A stretch of DNA of 64,000 nucleotides from Thermoanaerobaculia bacterium (GCA_945787635.1 CALZIK010000052.1:55840-119839), one strand, 5' to 3'. Shown: positions 43,934 through 53,496, counted from the stretch's first letter. Notes: a model not told the origin generated them from the letters alone. Program-made: numbers and translations.

Positions 43934-44428
43934 ATGACGAACACCGCGACCGTGCGAATGATCAACGCTCGCGACCTGATGAACCCCGAGGTCCTGACCG
44001 TTGACGCGAAGATGACTGTGCGCGAACTGGCCTCGTTTCTCCTGGACAACCAGATCAGCGGCGCTCCGGTTGCGGCCGAAGACGGCGCCCTGGTGGGGGT
44101 CGTCTCGTTCGCCGACATCGCCGCTTCCGCGAGCCGGGACGCCGGCGTCGCAACCGATCAGCGCAACCCGGGCTTCTACTTGAAGGACCTGCAAGAGACG
44201 TACAGCGAAGAGGATTTTCGGAGCTTCCACATCGAGGAGCCCGATCGCCGGGTCGAGGAGATCATGACGCCGACGGTCTACTCGGTGGACGTCGAGGATC
44301 CCGTAGCTACCGTGGCGTCGATGATGCTCGACGGGCATTTGCATCGGCTTCTGGTCACCGAGGAGGGCCAGCCGGTCGGCATCGTTTCGACCTCGGATCT
44401 GCTGGGCCTCCTGATCGACGAAGGCTAG
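43934..44428 (+). CDS. CBS-domain pair protein
   Basis: The 164-residue protein consists of two CBS motifs: INARDLMNPEVLTVDAKMTV...GAPVAAEDGALVGVVSFADIA, and VEEIMTPTVYSVDVEDPVA...HRLLVTEEGQPVGIVSTSDLLGLL. Such stand-alone Bateman modules bind adenine nucleotides and regulate partners or sense energy status. Two ATGs lie close together (43928 and 43934). The GGAGG at 43923-43927 touches the first, so the second, with 6 nt spacing, is preferred. It converges on the DUF255 gene. Confidence 0.9.
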   Translation: MTNTATVRMINARDLMNPEVLTVDAKMTVRELASFLLDNQISGAPVAAEDGALVGVVSFADIAASASRDAGVATDQRNPGFYLKDLQETYSEEDFRSFHIEEPDRRVEEIMTPTVYSVDVEDPVATVASMMLDGHLHRLLVTEEGQPVGIVSTSDLLGLLIDEG

Positions 44429-44435
44429 CGGGACA

Positions 44436-46916
44436 CTAGCCCGCCGGTCCCACGCCGCGGAGCGGTCCGGGCGCCGGCACCTCGAGCAGCAGATCCTCCG
44501 GCCGCAAGCACCTCTGGTCGTCGCAGGCCTGCACGGTCAGGCGCAACCTCGCGACGCGAGGTCGTTCCGGGCGCGTGGCGGTCAGCTCGGCTCGGATCAC
44601 GGCGCTTCCCGCGAACACCGCCAGTGGTTCGGCCTGAAAGCCCAGGGTGATGCGTAAGGGCTCCGGATAGCGTACCTCTACCAGCTTCCAGCCGACGCCG
44701 TTGTCTCCACCGCCGGGAGCAAGGCTCTCGATGCTCAAACGAGTTGGTACCAGAGTGTCCTGGAGGGGTCGATCCGAGTTGACGTGCCAGCCCTCCGCGA
44801 AGGACAGCTCGATGGTCAGAGGATGAGTGGATTCTTCCACCCTCCCGAGCGACGCTCGGGCGCGAACCGCCCCACGCGCCGCGTAGCCGAGCGCACCGGC
44901 GTAGCCGTTGCGGAGTTGCTCAGCCGCCAGCAGCATGTAGGCGAAGGCGGTCGGCTGTCGGCGGACGAGACCGGAGAACGCCGCGAGGGCGGCCTGGGCC
45001 TTCTGCTCGAAAGCGATCACGCCGGTTCGCTCGGCGAGCATGGCGAGCGCGCGGACCGCGACCGAGTTGCCCGACGGGATGGCGCCGTCGGTGGGGCTTT
45101 TGGGCCGTACCGGAAGCCGCCCGCCGTGGTCGTCCTCTCCCAGGAAGAAGCCCCCTGCGGCGTCATCCCAGAAACGCGCGATCATGACGTCCGCGACGGA
45201 TCGGCTCCGTTCCAGCCAACCCGTCTCGGTGGTGACGTCGTAGAGCGTCACCAGAGCTTCGAGCAGGTAGGCGTAGTCGTTGAGGGTCGCTTCCACCGAG
45301 GAGCTCCCTTCGAGGTGGGCGCGCCATAGGCGTCCGTCGTCGCGGCGGTTGCTCCGCCACAGGAAATCGGCAGCTGTGCGGGCGGCCTCCGAGTAACGCG
45401 ACTCCTCGAGGTCCTCGCCGGCGCGCGCCAGGGTGGTGATCATCATCGCGTTCCAGGCGGTCACGATCTTGTCGTCGCGAATAGGATGGATTCTTTCCTC
45501 TCGCACCTGGTAGAGGCGCTCCCTGATGCGGTCGAGGCGCGCGGTGAGCTGCTCGAGCGGCAGCTTCGAGGCCTCCGCGACTTCGGAGAGGGGAGTCGGC
45601 AAGAAGAGAATGTTCTTGCCTTCGAAATTGCCCTCATCGCTCATGCCGAATAGCTGGATGGCCAGCTCGGCGTCCCCGGGAGCCAGAGCCGCCCGGACCT
45701 CAACCGGCGTCCAGACGAAGAACTCGCCTTCTCGCCCCTCGCTGTCGGCGTCGGTTGCGGAGAAGAACGCGCCCGCCGGCGAGGTCAGGTCGCGCAGCAC
45801 GTAATCCAGGGTCTGGCGCGCGATTCGCTCGAAGAACGGGTTACCGGTGAGCCGCCAGGCTTCGAGATAGGCGCGGGCCAGGTGCGCCTGGTTGTAGAGC
45901 ATCTTCTCGAAGTGCGGCACCAACCAAACGGCGTCGGTGGAGTAACGGTGAAATCCGCCCCCGATCTGGTCGTAGATACCGCCGCGCGCCATGTTGTCGA
46001 GAGAGATCTCGACCGCCGCCAGAGCCTTGGCGTCGTCCTCGCGCAGCACCCGGTCGAGGAGAAACAAGAGCTCGGGCTCGTGCGGAAACTTGGGCGCCGG
46101 AGAGAATCCTCCGAGCGTGTTGTCGTGGCGCGCGAGGCTCCCCTCGACGGCGGCTGCGATCACGTTTTCGTCAACCTGGGCGGCTTCACCCGCGGCCGAG
46201 GTGACCCGGTTCACCGCGGCGGACACGTTGTCGGCTTGGGTCACGAGCTCCGGGCGTCGGTCGCGCCAGGCCGCCGAGACCTGGCCGAGGAGATCGAGAA
46301 AGGTCGCCTTCGGGTAGTAGGTGCCGCCGAAGAAGGGCTTGCCCTCTCCGGTCAGGAAGCTCGACATCGGCCAGCCGCCACGGCCGGCAAAGAGCTGCAC
46401 CGCGGTCATGTAGACGTCATCAACGTCGGGACGCTGCTCGCGGTCGACTTTGATAGCGACGAACCTCTCGTTGAGCAGCCGCGCGACTTCCTCGTCGTCG
46501 AAGCTCTCCTCTTCCATCACGTGACACCAGTGGCACGTGGAGTAGCCGATGGAAAGGAAGATCGGCTTGTCCGCGAGGCGCGCGGTCTCGAACGCCTCCG
46601 GTCCCCACGGGTACCAGTTCACTGGATTGTGGGCGTGCTGGATCAGGTACGGCGAGTCCTCGAGAATCAACCGGTTGAGGTAGACCGGGCTTCCGTCGGG
46701 CCGACGATGCTCGCTCCGAGGCTCGTAGCCGGGTCCTTTGGCCTCGTATGCCGCCCAGAGCCGAGCGGCGAGCTCAGCGGGGTAGGCCATGGCGCCGGGC
46801 GGGGGATCCGGGACTGAGGAGCCCGAGGTTCCCTCGAACGAGACTCCTCCGGTCGCCGGCAGAGCCCCGCAGACCGCGGCCGCGCACAGGATCGGCAAGA
46901 TCTTCCCGGAGAACAT
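44436..46916 (-). CDS. Exported DUF255 (YyaL-type) thioredoxin-fold protein with C-terminal DsbD-like domain
   Basis: The 826-residue protein has an N-terminal signal sequence ([14 protein letters not shown]...). The DUF255/thioredoxin domain starts [17 protein letters not shown] and has a redox CHWC pair (Cys128, Cys131), then [15 protein letters not shown] and GGWPMSSFL. An (alpha/alpha)6-type region follows, as in SSP411/YyaL proteins. The last ~130 residues resemble the N-terminal (DsbC-type corrector) domain of DsbD, ending with [14 protein letters not shown], which contains a Cys pair. The ATG at 46916 gives the signal peptide; a GTG-type open start further upstream (46949) adds only arginine-rich residues. 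It is likely periplasmic and involved in thiol chemistry; its function is not established. Confidence 0.87.
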   Translation of the reverse strand: MFSGKILPILCAAAVCGALPATGGVSFEGTSGSSVPDPPPGAMAYPAELAARLWAAYEAKGPGYEPRSEHRRPDGSPVYLNRLILEDSPYLIQHAHNPVNWYPWGPEAFETARLADKPIFLSIGYSTCHWCHVMEEESFDDEEVARLLNERFVAIKVDREQRPDVDDVYMTAVQLFAGRGGWPMSSFLTGEGKPFFGGTYYPKATFLDLLGQVSAAWRDRRPELVTQADNVSAAVNRVTSAAGEAAQVDENVIAAAVEGSLARHDNTLGGFSPAPKFPHEPELLFLLDRVLREDDAKALAAVEISLDNMARGGIYDQIGGGFHRYSTDAVWLVPHFEKMLYNQAHLARAYLEAWRLTGNPFFERIARQTLDYVLRDLTSPAGAFFSATDADSEGREGEFFVWTPVEVRAALAPGDAELAIQLFGMSDEGNFEGKNILFLPTPLSEVAEASKLPLEQLTARLDRIRERLYQVREERIHPIRDDKIVTAWNAMMITTLARAGEDLEESRYSEAARTAADFLWRSNRRDDGRLWRAHLEGSSSVEATLNDYAYLLEALVTLYDVTTETGWLERSRSVADVMIARFWDDAAGGFFLGEDDHGGRLPVRPKSPTDGAIPSGNSVAVRALAMLAERTGVIAFEQKAQAALAAFSGLVRRQPTAFAYMLLAAEQLRNGYAGALGYAARGAVRARASLGRVEESTHPLTIELSFAEGWHVNSDRPLQDTLVPTRLSIESLAPGGGDNGVGWKLVEVRYPEPLRITLGFQAEPLAVFAGSAVIRAELTATRPERPRVARLRLTVQACDDQRCLRPEDLLLEVPAPGPLRGVGPAG

Positions 46917-47028
46917 CGTCCGCTCAGGGTACCGGATACGGCGAGCCACCCGTCCGGGCGGCGCGCCGGCCGCGGAGATGCTCTACGCTGAGAGCGGCGG
47001 CTACCCAAAGCCGTCCGTGAAGGAGGTG

Positions 47029-47241
47029 ATGTCCGTGTCCTTGAGAACGTTTCACCTGATCTTCATTCTGATCGTCATCGTCACCGCCGAGCTCTTCGGC
47101 GCGCGAGAGATCTGGTACTACCAGCACACCAGAGACGTGGCGACCCTATGGATGGGCATTCTCGCGCTGGTAGGTGGTTTGGGCCTGAGCCTCTACGCCC
47201 TCTACTTCGTGCGGAAGATGGACTCCGCCGGCGTGACCTAG
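47029..47241 (+). CDS. Small membrane protein, about 70 residues
   Basis: The protein consists of two hydrophobic helices (FHLIFILIVIVTAELFGA and TLWMGILALVGGLGLSLYALYFV) joined by a short loop. It belongs to no family I can name; similar small two-helix proteins occur near respiratory genes in other phyla. A strong AGGAGG lies at 47021-47026. It is only 2 nt from the ATG at 47029 but 8 nt from an in-frame GTG at 47035, so the GTG may be the actual start. It is divergent from the DUF255 gene and convergent with the phosphofructokinase gene. Confidence 0.72.
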   Translation: MSVSLRTFHLIFILIVIVTAELFGAREIWYYQHTRDVATLWMGILALVGGLGLSLYALYFVRKMDSAGVT

Positions 47242-47255
47242 ACAGCCGTGCCGGC

Positions 47256-48449
47256 CTACTCGCTGGTCATGATGAAGAGCGGAAGCATCTCAAAGCTTTT
47301 GTAGTAGGGCCGCAGCCGGTCGCGATTGTAGAAGCGCTCGATGTCCACGGTCTTGGTCGTGGCGGTGACCACGTCGATCGGGACGTTGTCGTAACGCCCG
47401 TTCTTGAGCACCACCAGCCGGCCGTGGATCCCGCTCAGAATGAGGTCGAAAGCCAGATTGCCGTAGGCCATCGGAACAATCGAGTCGATGGCGTCCGGGT
47501 CCCCGGAGCGCACCAGGTACCCGAGCTTTTGGTTGATGACGTCGATCGTTTTGCCTTCGTTGAACTGCGGCGAGAGCATCTTGAGTCGGTCCGAGACCAG
47601 ATCGCCGATGCCGCCCAGCTTGGCGTGGCCGTAGGCGTCCTTGACCGTGTCCTTGAAGACCATCTCGCCGCCCTCGAACATCGCACCCTCGGAGACCAGG
47701 ACCACCGAGTAGCGGCTCGGATTCTCGTGACGGTCTTGGCTGAGGAGCTCGGTCAGGGCTTCGATGCTGAACTTGTGCTCGGGGATGACGCACCGGTTGG
47801 CGGCTCCTGCCATGGTCGGCAACATCGCGGTGAACCCGGCGTAGCGCCCGAACACCTCGAGCACCAGGAAGCGCTCGTGGGACCCGGCCGAGGTCCGCAG
47901 CCGGTTGGTCATTTCGATGGTGCGCGTGACGCAGGTGCTGAAGCCGATGCAGTAGTCGGTGCCCGGAACGTCGTTGTCCATGGTCTTCGGGATGCCGATC
48001 ACCTTGACCCCTTCCTGGTAGAGGCGCACGGCGTAGCTGAGCGTGTCGTCGCCACCGATAGGGATGAGGAAGTCGATTCCGAGAAACTCGAGATTCGCAA
48101 GGACTTCCTTGGTGAGGTCGTTGACCTCTTCGGTGTAGGTGTCTAGGAGATGGTTCGGAAGCTCCTCCCGCCTGACCTTGCTCGGCTGGGTTCTCGACGT
48201 GTGGAGGAAGGTGCCGCCAGTGCGCCCTGCTTTGTTGACGATCTCCTCGTTGAGTGCCAGGCAGTTTCGTGAGTGATTGGCATCGGGGTCGCGCTCGAGC
48301 TCGATCAAACCCGCCCAGCCTCGCCGGATGCCGACGACCCGGTAGCCTTCGCGTCGCGCGCGAATGGTCACCGCGCGGATGGCCGGATTCAGGCCCGGGA
48401 CATCGCCTCCACCCGTCAGGATACCGATGGTTCCCTTGCTCTTCGCCAT
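47256..48449 (-). CDS. 6-phosphofructokinase, pyrophosphate-dependent type
   Basis: The 397-residue protein has the phosphofructokinase fold: GILTGGGDVPGLN, IGGDDTLSYA (132-141), GIPKTMDNDVPGTD (153-165), and MGRYAG-like EVFGRYAGFTA. In this family ATP-using enzymes usually have Gly in GGDGS and Gly in PGTIDND, whereas PPi-using enzymes have Asp (GGDD) and Lys (PKTxDND). Both signature residues here (Asp135, Lys155) are of the PPi type. The enzyme would interconvert fructose 6-phosphate and fructose 1,6-bisphosphate reversibly with PPi. The ATG at 48449 has GAGGAGGTG upstream; the frame is open to 48635. Confidence 0.9.
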   Translation of the reverse strand: MAKSKGTIGILTGGGDVPGLNPAIRAVTIRARREGYRVVGIRRGWAGLIELERDPDANHSRNCLALNEEIVNKAGRTGGTFLHTSRTQPSKVRREELPNHLLDTYTEEVNDLTKEVLANLEFLGIDFLIPIGGDDTLSYAVRLYQEGVKVIGIPKTMDNDVPGTDYCIGFSTCVTRTIEMTNRLRTSAGSHERFLVLEVFGRYAGFTAMLPTMAGAANRCVIPEHKFSIEALTELLSQDRHENPSRYSVVLVSEGAMFEGGEMVFKDTVKDAYGHAKLGGIGDLVSDRLKMLSPQFNEGKTIDVINQKLGYLVRSGDPDAIDSIVPMAYGNLAFDLILSGIHGRLVVLKNGRYDNVPIDVVTATTKTVDIERFYNRDRLRPYYKSFEMLPLFIMTSE

Positions 48450-48569
48450 GGTGCTCGCCACCTCCTCGCGGTGCATTCTAGCCGGGTCGTGGGGACCACC
48501 CTCATGGGTGGGGCGCGGCTCCGGCGCCGGGAGTAGATTTGAAGACGTACATCGAAAGCGAGGTGTCCC

Positions 48570-49046
48570 GTGCCCGTAGCCAAACTCAAGGATCTGTTGG
48601 ATCGAGAGAAGGTGAAGTACCTCTTGATCTCCCATTCACCGGCCTTCACCGCACAGGAGATCGCGGCGTCGGCCCACATCCCGGGCAAGGAGCTCGCCAA
48701 GACCGTGATGGTCAAGCTCGACGGCAAGATGACGATGGCCGTGCTGCCGGCGACCGCCCTGGTTGACCTGGATCGCCTGCGGAAGGTGACCGGCGCCGCT
48801 CGCGTCGAGCTCGCCGGCGAGGCCGAGTTCGAAAGCCTGTTTCCGGAGTGCCAGGCCGGAGCCATGCCTCCGTTCGGCAATCTCTACGGTCTCGGGGTCT
48901 GGACCGACCGAAGCCTGGCCGAAGACGAGAAGATCGCCTTCAACGCCGGTTCGCATGCCGAGCTCATCAGAATGGCCTACCGCGACTTCGAGCGCCTGGT
49001 CGAGCCCAAGCTCGCTGACTTCACTGCACCCGCAGAGGCGGCGTAG
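48570..49046 (+). CDS. YbaK/EbsC-type aminoacyl-tRNA deacylase
   Basis: The 158-residue protein has the YbaK/ProX editing-domain pattern: SHSPAFTAQEIAASAHIPGKELAKTVMVK, AVLPATALVDLDRLRK, and GAMPPFGNLYGLGVWTD. It would hydrolyse mischarged Cys/Ala-tRNA(Pro)-type substrates in the cytoplasm. The GTG at 48570 is preceded by GCGAGGTG. It diverges from the phosphofructokinase gene across 120 bp. Confidence 0.9.
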   Translation: MPVAKLKDLLDREKVKYLLISHSPAFTAQEIAASAHIPGKELAKTVMVKLDGKMTMAVLPATALVDLDRLRKVTGAARVELAGEAEFESLFPECQAGAMPPFGNLYGLGVWTDRSLAEDEKIAFNAGSHAELIRMAYRDFERLVEPKLADFTAPAEAA

Positions 49047-49284
49047 AACCGAAGCTCGTTACGCCTACTCGGCGAAGCAGGCTATGTGCCGGCCCTCGGG
49101 CCGTAGGCTATCGACTCACCTCGCGAGAGACGGACAGTCCAATCGGGGCACCAGCCCATGGTCGGTGCATTGGATGCTCACGTCGGCACCGACTAGACTC
49201 GAGAGTCACACAACGCCGGCGGCAGCGTAGACGGCTGTCAGGTGGAGTGTCGCCGACGTTTCCCTCACTCGAGCACGAGGCCTT

Positions 49285-51030
49285 ATGAACGTTCTTCCGC
49301 CGACAATCACCCCGGTGCTCGCTCTCACGGCGGCGGAGCCTGTCGCGGCCGCGCTCAAGCCGTTCACCATTTTGATCAGCCTGCTCGGTGGGCTGGCGAT
49401 CTTTCTCTACGGCATGGACAAGATGTCCGAGGCGCTCAAGACGATCGCGGGCTCGCGTATGAAGGACATTCTCGGCAAGCTCACCCGCAACCGCTGGTTG
49501 GGAGCTTTGACCGGAGCCTTCGTCACCGCGGTAATCCAGTCGTCGTCGGTCACCACGGTGCTCGTCGTCGGCTTCATCACCGCCGGTCTGATGTCGCTGG
49601 CTCAGTCCGTCGGTTTCATCATGGGCGCCAATATCGGAACCACGATTACCGCCCAGATCATCGCCTTCAAGGTCACCAGGTACGCTCTGGCGATCATCGC
49701 CGTGGGTTTCGGCATGCTGTTCATCGGCAAGCGCGAAAGAACCCGCCAGCAGGGGGCCTGCCTGATGGGCCTCGGACTGGTGTTTTTCGGCATGAGCGTG
49801 ATGGGAGAGGCGATGGAACCGCTGCGCAGTTTCCCGCCTTTCCTGGACTGGATGGTCCGCTTGGAGACCCCGGCGGTTGGCATTCTGGCCGGCGCACTGT
49901 TCACCGCTTTGATCCAGTCGTCGTCGGCCGCCACCGGCATCGTCATCGTGCTGGCGAGCCAGGGTTTCATCGCCCTTCCCGCGGGGATCGCCCTGATCTT
50001 CGGCGCCAACATCGGGACTTGCATCACCGCGCTTCTCGCCGCGATCGGCAAGCCCAGGGAGGCGATGCGCGCGGCGTTGGTACACGTTGCCTTCAATGTC
50101 GCGGGTGTTGTGATCTGGCTGCCGTTCATCAACGCGCTGGCTCAACTGGTGAGCTGGATCTCACCGGCCGCGGAAGCTCTGAGCGGTCCGGCCCGACTGG
50201 CAGTGGACACCCCGAGACAGATCGCCAATGCCCACAGCATCTTCAATGTGGCCAACACGCTCATTTTCATCCCCTTTTCGAGCCAATTCGCCCGTCTGAC
50301 CGAGAAGCTGGTTCCCGACCGACCGCCGGATGAGGAGGCGGAGGTGCGGGCCAAATACCTGGACCTCGAGCTCATCAGCACGCCCTCCCTGGCCCTGGAT
50401 CGCGTTCGGCTCGAGATTCTCCACCTCGGCGACCGGGTCAAAGTCATGCTGGTCGCGATCCTGCCAGCGGTTCTTGCTGGCAGCAGGGAGGATCTCGAGA
50501 CCATCGCCAACATGGACGACGCCGTCGATACGCTGCACAGCCGCATCGTCTCGTATCTCGGCAAGATCAGTCGAGCGAAGCTTGCAGAGGCCGAAACCGA
50601 AGAGCTCATTCAGCTCATGGCGTCGACCAACGATCTCGAGAATATCGGCGACGTCATCGAGACCAATCTGGTGACCCTCGGGCTACGACGGATCGAGCTT
50701 GGCCTACGGATCAGCGGCAAGACCCAGGACGTCATCCGCGAGTTTCACGCTGCGGTTCTCAAGGCGCTCGACGCGTCGCTGCTTGCGGTCACCCAGAAAA
50801 ACGAGGCGGCCGCCCGCATCGTCACCAAGATGAAACGCGAGATCAATCGTCTGGCGGATTCCGCGGCCTTGCACGGAGCCGAGCGCTTGGTCGTCGACGC
50901 GCCGAATCGGGAAGAGACCTACTCGATGGAGATGAACGTTCTCGAGAATCTCAAGCGCATCTACTACTTCACCAAGCGGATGTGCCGGGTGCTCGTTCCT
51001 TCGGCGGGCAAGAGAAGCGAAGCCGCCTAG
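49285..51030 (+). CDS. Na/Pi cotransporter family protein with C-terminal PhoU domain
   Basis: The 581-residue protein contains two Na_Pi_cotrans repeats, each with the family QSSS motif (VIQSSSVTT and LIQSSSAAT). The IFLYGMDKMSEALK segment is N-terminal and MGANIGTTITA / FGANIGTCITA follow the two repeats. The last ~200 residues are helical and PhoU-like (RLEILHLGDRV...ANMDDAVDTLHSRIVSYL...DLENIGDVIE). It imports phosphate with sodium. The last 4 nt overlap the convergent PPK2 gene. Confidence 0.93.
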   Translation: MNVLPPTITPVLALTAAEPVAAALKPFTILISLLGGLAIFLYGMDKMSEALKTIAGSRMKDILGKLTRNRWLGALTGAFVTAVIQSSSVTTVLVVGFITAGLMSLAQSVGFIMGANIGTTITAQIIAFKVTRYALAIIAVGFGMLFIGKRERTRQQGACLMGLGLVFFGMSVMGEAMEPLRSFPPFLDWMVRLETPAVGILAGALFTALIQSSSAATGIVIVLASQGFIALPAGIALIFGANIGTCITALLAAIGKPREAMRAALVHVAFNVAGVVIWLPFINALAQLVSWISPAAEALSGPARLAVDTPRQIANAHSIFNVANTLIFIPFSSQFARLTEKLVPDRPPDEEAEVRAKYLDLELISTPSLALDRVRLEILHLGDRVKVMLVAILPAVLAGSREDLETIANMDDAVDTLHSRIVSYLGKISRAKLAEAETEELIQLMASTNDLENIGDVIETNLVTLGLRRIELGLRISGKTQDVIREFHAAVLKALDASLLAVTQKNEAAARIVTKMKREINRLADSAALHGAERLVVDAPNREETYSMEMNVLENLKRIYYFTKRMCRVLVPSAGKRSEAA

Positions 51031-52001
51031 CCCAGGAAGCGACCATGCTTCTTGCGCTGGGCTTTCATGTTTTTCAGCTCGCGGCCGCCCCGAATCACGA
51101 TGTCCGGATTGGGCTCGAAGTCGAGCGTCCGGCTGCGCCCTCGATAGGAATGCAGTTTGAGGATCAGCTTGAGCGTCTCACGGCGCGCGAGATGCTTGTT
51201 GTCCGAGCGGATGATGTACCAGGGTGTTTTCGTCGTGTGGGTCTTCAAGAGAAGCTGGTATTTCTTCTCGGTGAACTCGTCCCACAGGGCCTGCGCCTGG
51301 AGATCCACTTCGCTGAGCTTCCACTGCCGCAGGGGGTCGTTCTGGCGGCGCTCGAAGCGACGTCTCTGCTCCTCCTTCGAGACTGAGAAGTAGAGCTTGA
51401 CCAAACTTGTGGTTCGGTCGGCGAGAATGCGTTCTTCGTAGCCGACGACGCGCTTCATGAACTCGTTGTACTGCCGCGTCGTGCAGAAGCCCATGACCGG
51501 CTCCACCAGGGCCCGGTTGTACCAGCTTCGGTCGAAGAGGACGAGCTCGCCCGCATGCGGAAATTGCTCGATGTAGCGCTTCATGTGAAGCTCGGTCCGC
51601 TGCTGTTCGGTGGGCTTGCCCAGCGCAACGACTCGGTAGTGCTTCTCATTCAGATAGCGAGCCACCCGGCGGATGGTGCCGCCTTTCCCCGAGGCGTCTC
51701 GGCCGTCGAAGAGGATGATGATCTTCCTGCCCGTAGTTTCGAGGTGCTGGAGCAGCTTGATGAGCTCGGCCTGATAGGGAATGAGCTCGGCCTTGGCGAA
51801 GTGACGCTCGAGCGCGCTTTGAACGACCCGCTTGCTCTCCTTGCGCTTGAGTTGCCGCCGCGCCGCCCGTGCGGCCTCGAGCGGCGCGTCCGGTGGGAGG
51901 CCATCGACGATTCGGGAGACGGCCTCGCGGATTCTGGAGGTGTAGCCGGTCGGCTGCGGCGCCGCCTCGTCTTTGCTCTTCCTTTTTCGCGTCTCGGCCA
52001 T
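51027..52001 (-). CDS. ppk2: Polyphosphate kinase 2 family protein
   Basis: The 324-residue protein has the PPK2 core: Walker A FDGRDASGKGGTIRR (99-112), KPTEQQRTE, FDRSWYNRALVEPVMGF (Walker B region), the lid Arg residues in QRRRFERRQNDPLRQWKLS, and TPWYIIRSDNKHLAR. It transfers phosphate between polyphosphate and nucleoside phosphates. The N-terminal ~60 residues are a charged helical extension. It converges with the Na/Pi cotransporter gene, linking phosphate import with polyphosphate metabolism. Confidence 0.95.
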   Translation of the reverse strand: MAETRKRKSKDEAAPQPTGYTSRIREAVSRIVDGLPPDAPLEAARAARRQLKRKESKRVVQSALERHFAKAELIPYQAELIKLLQHLETTGRKIIILFDGRDASGKGGTIRRVARYLNEKHYRVVALGKPTEQQRTELHMKRYIEQFPHAGELVLFDRSWYNRALVEPVMGFCTTRQYNEFMKRVVGYEERILADRTTSLVKLYFSVSKEEQRRRFERRQNDPLRQWKLSEVDLQAQALWDEFTEKKYQLLLKTHTTKTPWYIIRSDNKHLARRETLKLILKLHSYRGRSRTLDFEPNPDIVIRGGRELKNMKAQRKKHGRFLG

Positions 52002-52335
52002 TTCGGTGTCGCAGATTGTACTCTGAGTGGGGTGCCGCCAGGTTGAACCTGTGGTTTCCGCAACATCCTCACCAAGTGGGAGACCAGTAGAATCAAAGGA
52101 ATGGTCGCACGCTCTCGACTGCAGTGCGTTGCGCTTCTCGCGGCGTGGGTGCCCATCGGCTCGTCGCCCGCCGCTTCAGATGCGGACGCCCCTGATCCGG
52201 TGAGGCTCAAGCGGGTCTGGAACCTGCTCGCCCGGGTCTACAGGGAGACCGGTCGAGTGCCGGACGCTCGCGAAGCCTCCAGGCGCGCCGCGATCTAAAG
52301 CGGTGGCCGATGGACCCACTCGCTTGCGACCGGGA
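52002..52335. other. 334-bp region with only a doubtful short ORF
   Basis: This lies between the PPK2 start and the TIR gene's stop. It holds the promoter side of the PPK2 gene and one 65-codon frame (52101-52298), annotated separately. A TAGAAT hexamer at 52089-52094 sits just before that frame. Nothing else is recognised. Confidence 0.45.
52101..52298 (+). CDS. Possible small exported protein or truncated TPR remnant
   Basis: The 65-residue frame starts with a signal-like segment (MVARSRLQCVALLAAWVPIGSSPAAS) and ends in a half-TPR-like helix (NLLARVYRETGRVPDAREAS). AAAGGA abuts the ATG directly, which is too close for a good ribosome-binding site. The protein is too short for a complete TPR unit, so it could be the 5' remnant of a longer gene. 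No family is recognised. Confidence 0.35.
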   Translation: MVARSRLQCVALLAAWVPIGSSPAASDADAPDPVRLKRVWNLLARVYRETGRVPDAREASRRAAI

Positions 52336-53361
52336 TCATTCCGGCGGCCACGGATTGGGACCGCTCATCGAGCAGGGCTGCGAAACGCTTCCTTCCGCGG
52401 CGCACTTTCTCTTGAGGGCCACTTCCTCCTGACGGCATTGATCTCGCCAAGGCCCGGTGAGGATGCCTGCCTCGAGGTTCTCGCAATCGCAGGTGACGCG
52501 AGCGCAGTCTCCCGTGGGCTCGGGCTCGTTGTTCGAGGTGCTCGAGCCGATCTGGTTCGTGACGTTCTGGAGGGCGCCCACGAGGCCGCCGCTCCGGTTC
52601 GGCGCGGTAGGATGTGGCTGCTCGCCGGCCTTCTCCGAAGGCAGTGCCGGCGTCGAGGCTTCGACCGGCGCGGCTTTCGCGCTGGTCAACGTGTCCACGG
52701 TGCTGCAAACGACCACGCCGGAAACCGCGGCGGCGACGACGACGCCGGCCTGTATCGCGCTGAGGTGCGCCACCGCCTCGAGACCGGCATTGCCGAGCCA
52801 CTGCAGGAGCGCCGCGGGCGCCGCGATCAGTCCGAGGATTCCGCCCGGCGCAAAGAGAGCGAGCAGCTTCTTGCGATGGGACGGCTCGATCTTGACGCCG
52901 GCTTCCTCCAGCCGCTCGAGAATCGCCAGCTGGATCTGGGGCTGCTTTGCGCCTTGTTTCTCGAGGTTCTGCTTCAGTGCGAGAAGCTCGTTGACTAGCG
53001 GGAACAAGCTTGCGGACTGGCGGGCCGAGAGCAGCTCCGACGGAGGCGTCTCATCGCCGATCATGGGCACCAGGGGCCGCTCAGGGTGCCTGACGTGGAA
53101 GTGCTCGTATTCTTTGCGGACCCATTTCGAGCTCGCGGCGTGCTTGGTCCAGTAGACCAGCAGGATGTCCGCTTCGTCGAGACCTTCTTGCAGCTTCGCC
53201 TGCCACTGCGCGCCCGGCAAGATCGTCTTGTGGTCGACGAAGACGCGGTGGCCGAGAGCTTCGAGGAGCAGGCCGAGGCCGCTGACGCGTGCGCGGTCCG
53301 CCCGGCTGTACGACAGGAAAACGCTAGGCTGGTGGGCTCTCTCCGGTTCGTTGGCAACCAT
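52336..53361 (-). CDS. Membrane-linked TIR-domain protein with Cys-rich tail
   Basis: The 341-residue protein begins with a TIR domain (about 12-130): VFLSYSRAD, FVDHKTILPG, DILLVYWTKHAASSKWVRKEYEHF. Glu84 in the WVRKE motif matches the catalytic glutamate of NAD-cleaving TIR domains. A helical linker leads to hydrophobic segments (about 165-225, two likely membrane helices). A Ser/Pro-rich stretch follows, then a C-terminal tail with six cysteines (DCARVTCDC...QCRQ...KCAA...PCSM). With an even number of membrane passes both ends would face the cytoplasm; with a single span the Cys-rich tail would be periplasmic. It could be a signalling or defence NADase. No partner gene is recognisable next to it. 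Confidence 0.8.
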   Translation of the reverse strand: MVANEPERAHQPSVFLSYSRADRARVSGLGLLLEALGHRVFVDHKTILPGAQWQAKLQEGLDEADILLVYWTKHAASSKWVRKEYEHFHVRHPERPLVPMIGDETPPSELLSARQSASLFPLVNELLALKQNLEKQGAKQPQIQLAILERLEEAGVKIEPSHRKKLLALFAPGGILGLIAAPAALLQWLGNAGLEAVAHLSAIQAGVVVAAAVSGVVVCSTVDTLTSAKAAPVEASTPALPSEKAGEQPHPTAPNRSGGLVGALQNVTNQIGSSTSNNEPEPTGDCARVTCDCENLEAGILTGPWRDQCRQEEVALKRKCAAEGSVSQPCSMSGPNPWPPE

Positions 53362-53496
53362 CGGAGACTCCTTTCGGGGAATGGGTGTGCTCGGACTATA
53401 GCCCGTTGCGCTTGAGTGTGTTCGTTAATGTTCGTCTGCCGGCCGCGATGCGAGCCAGCGTGTGACGGGGCGATGTGAGACCCTTTTGGCGACGAG

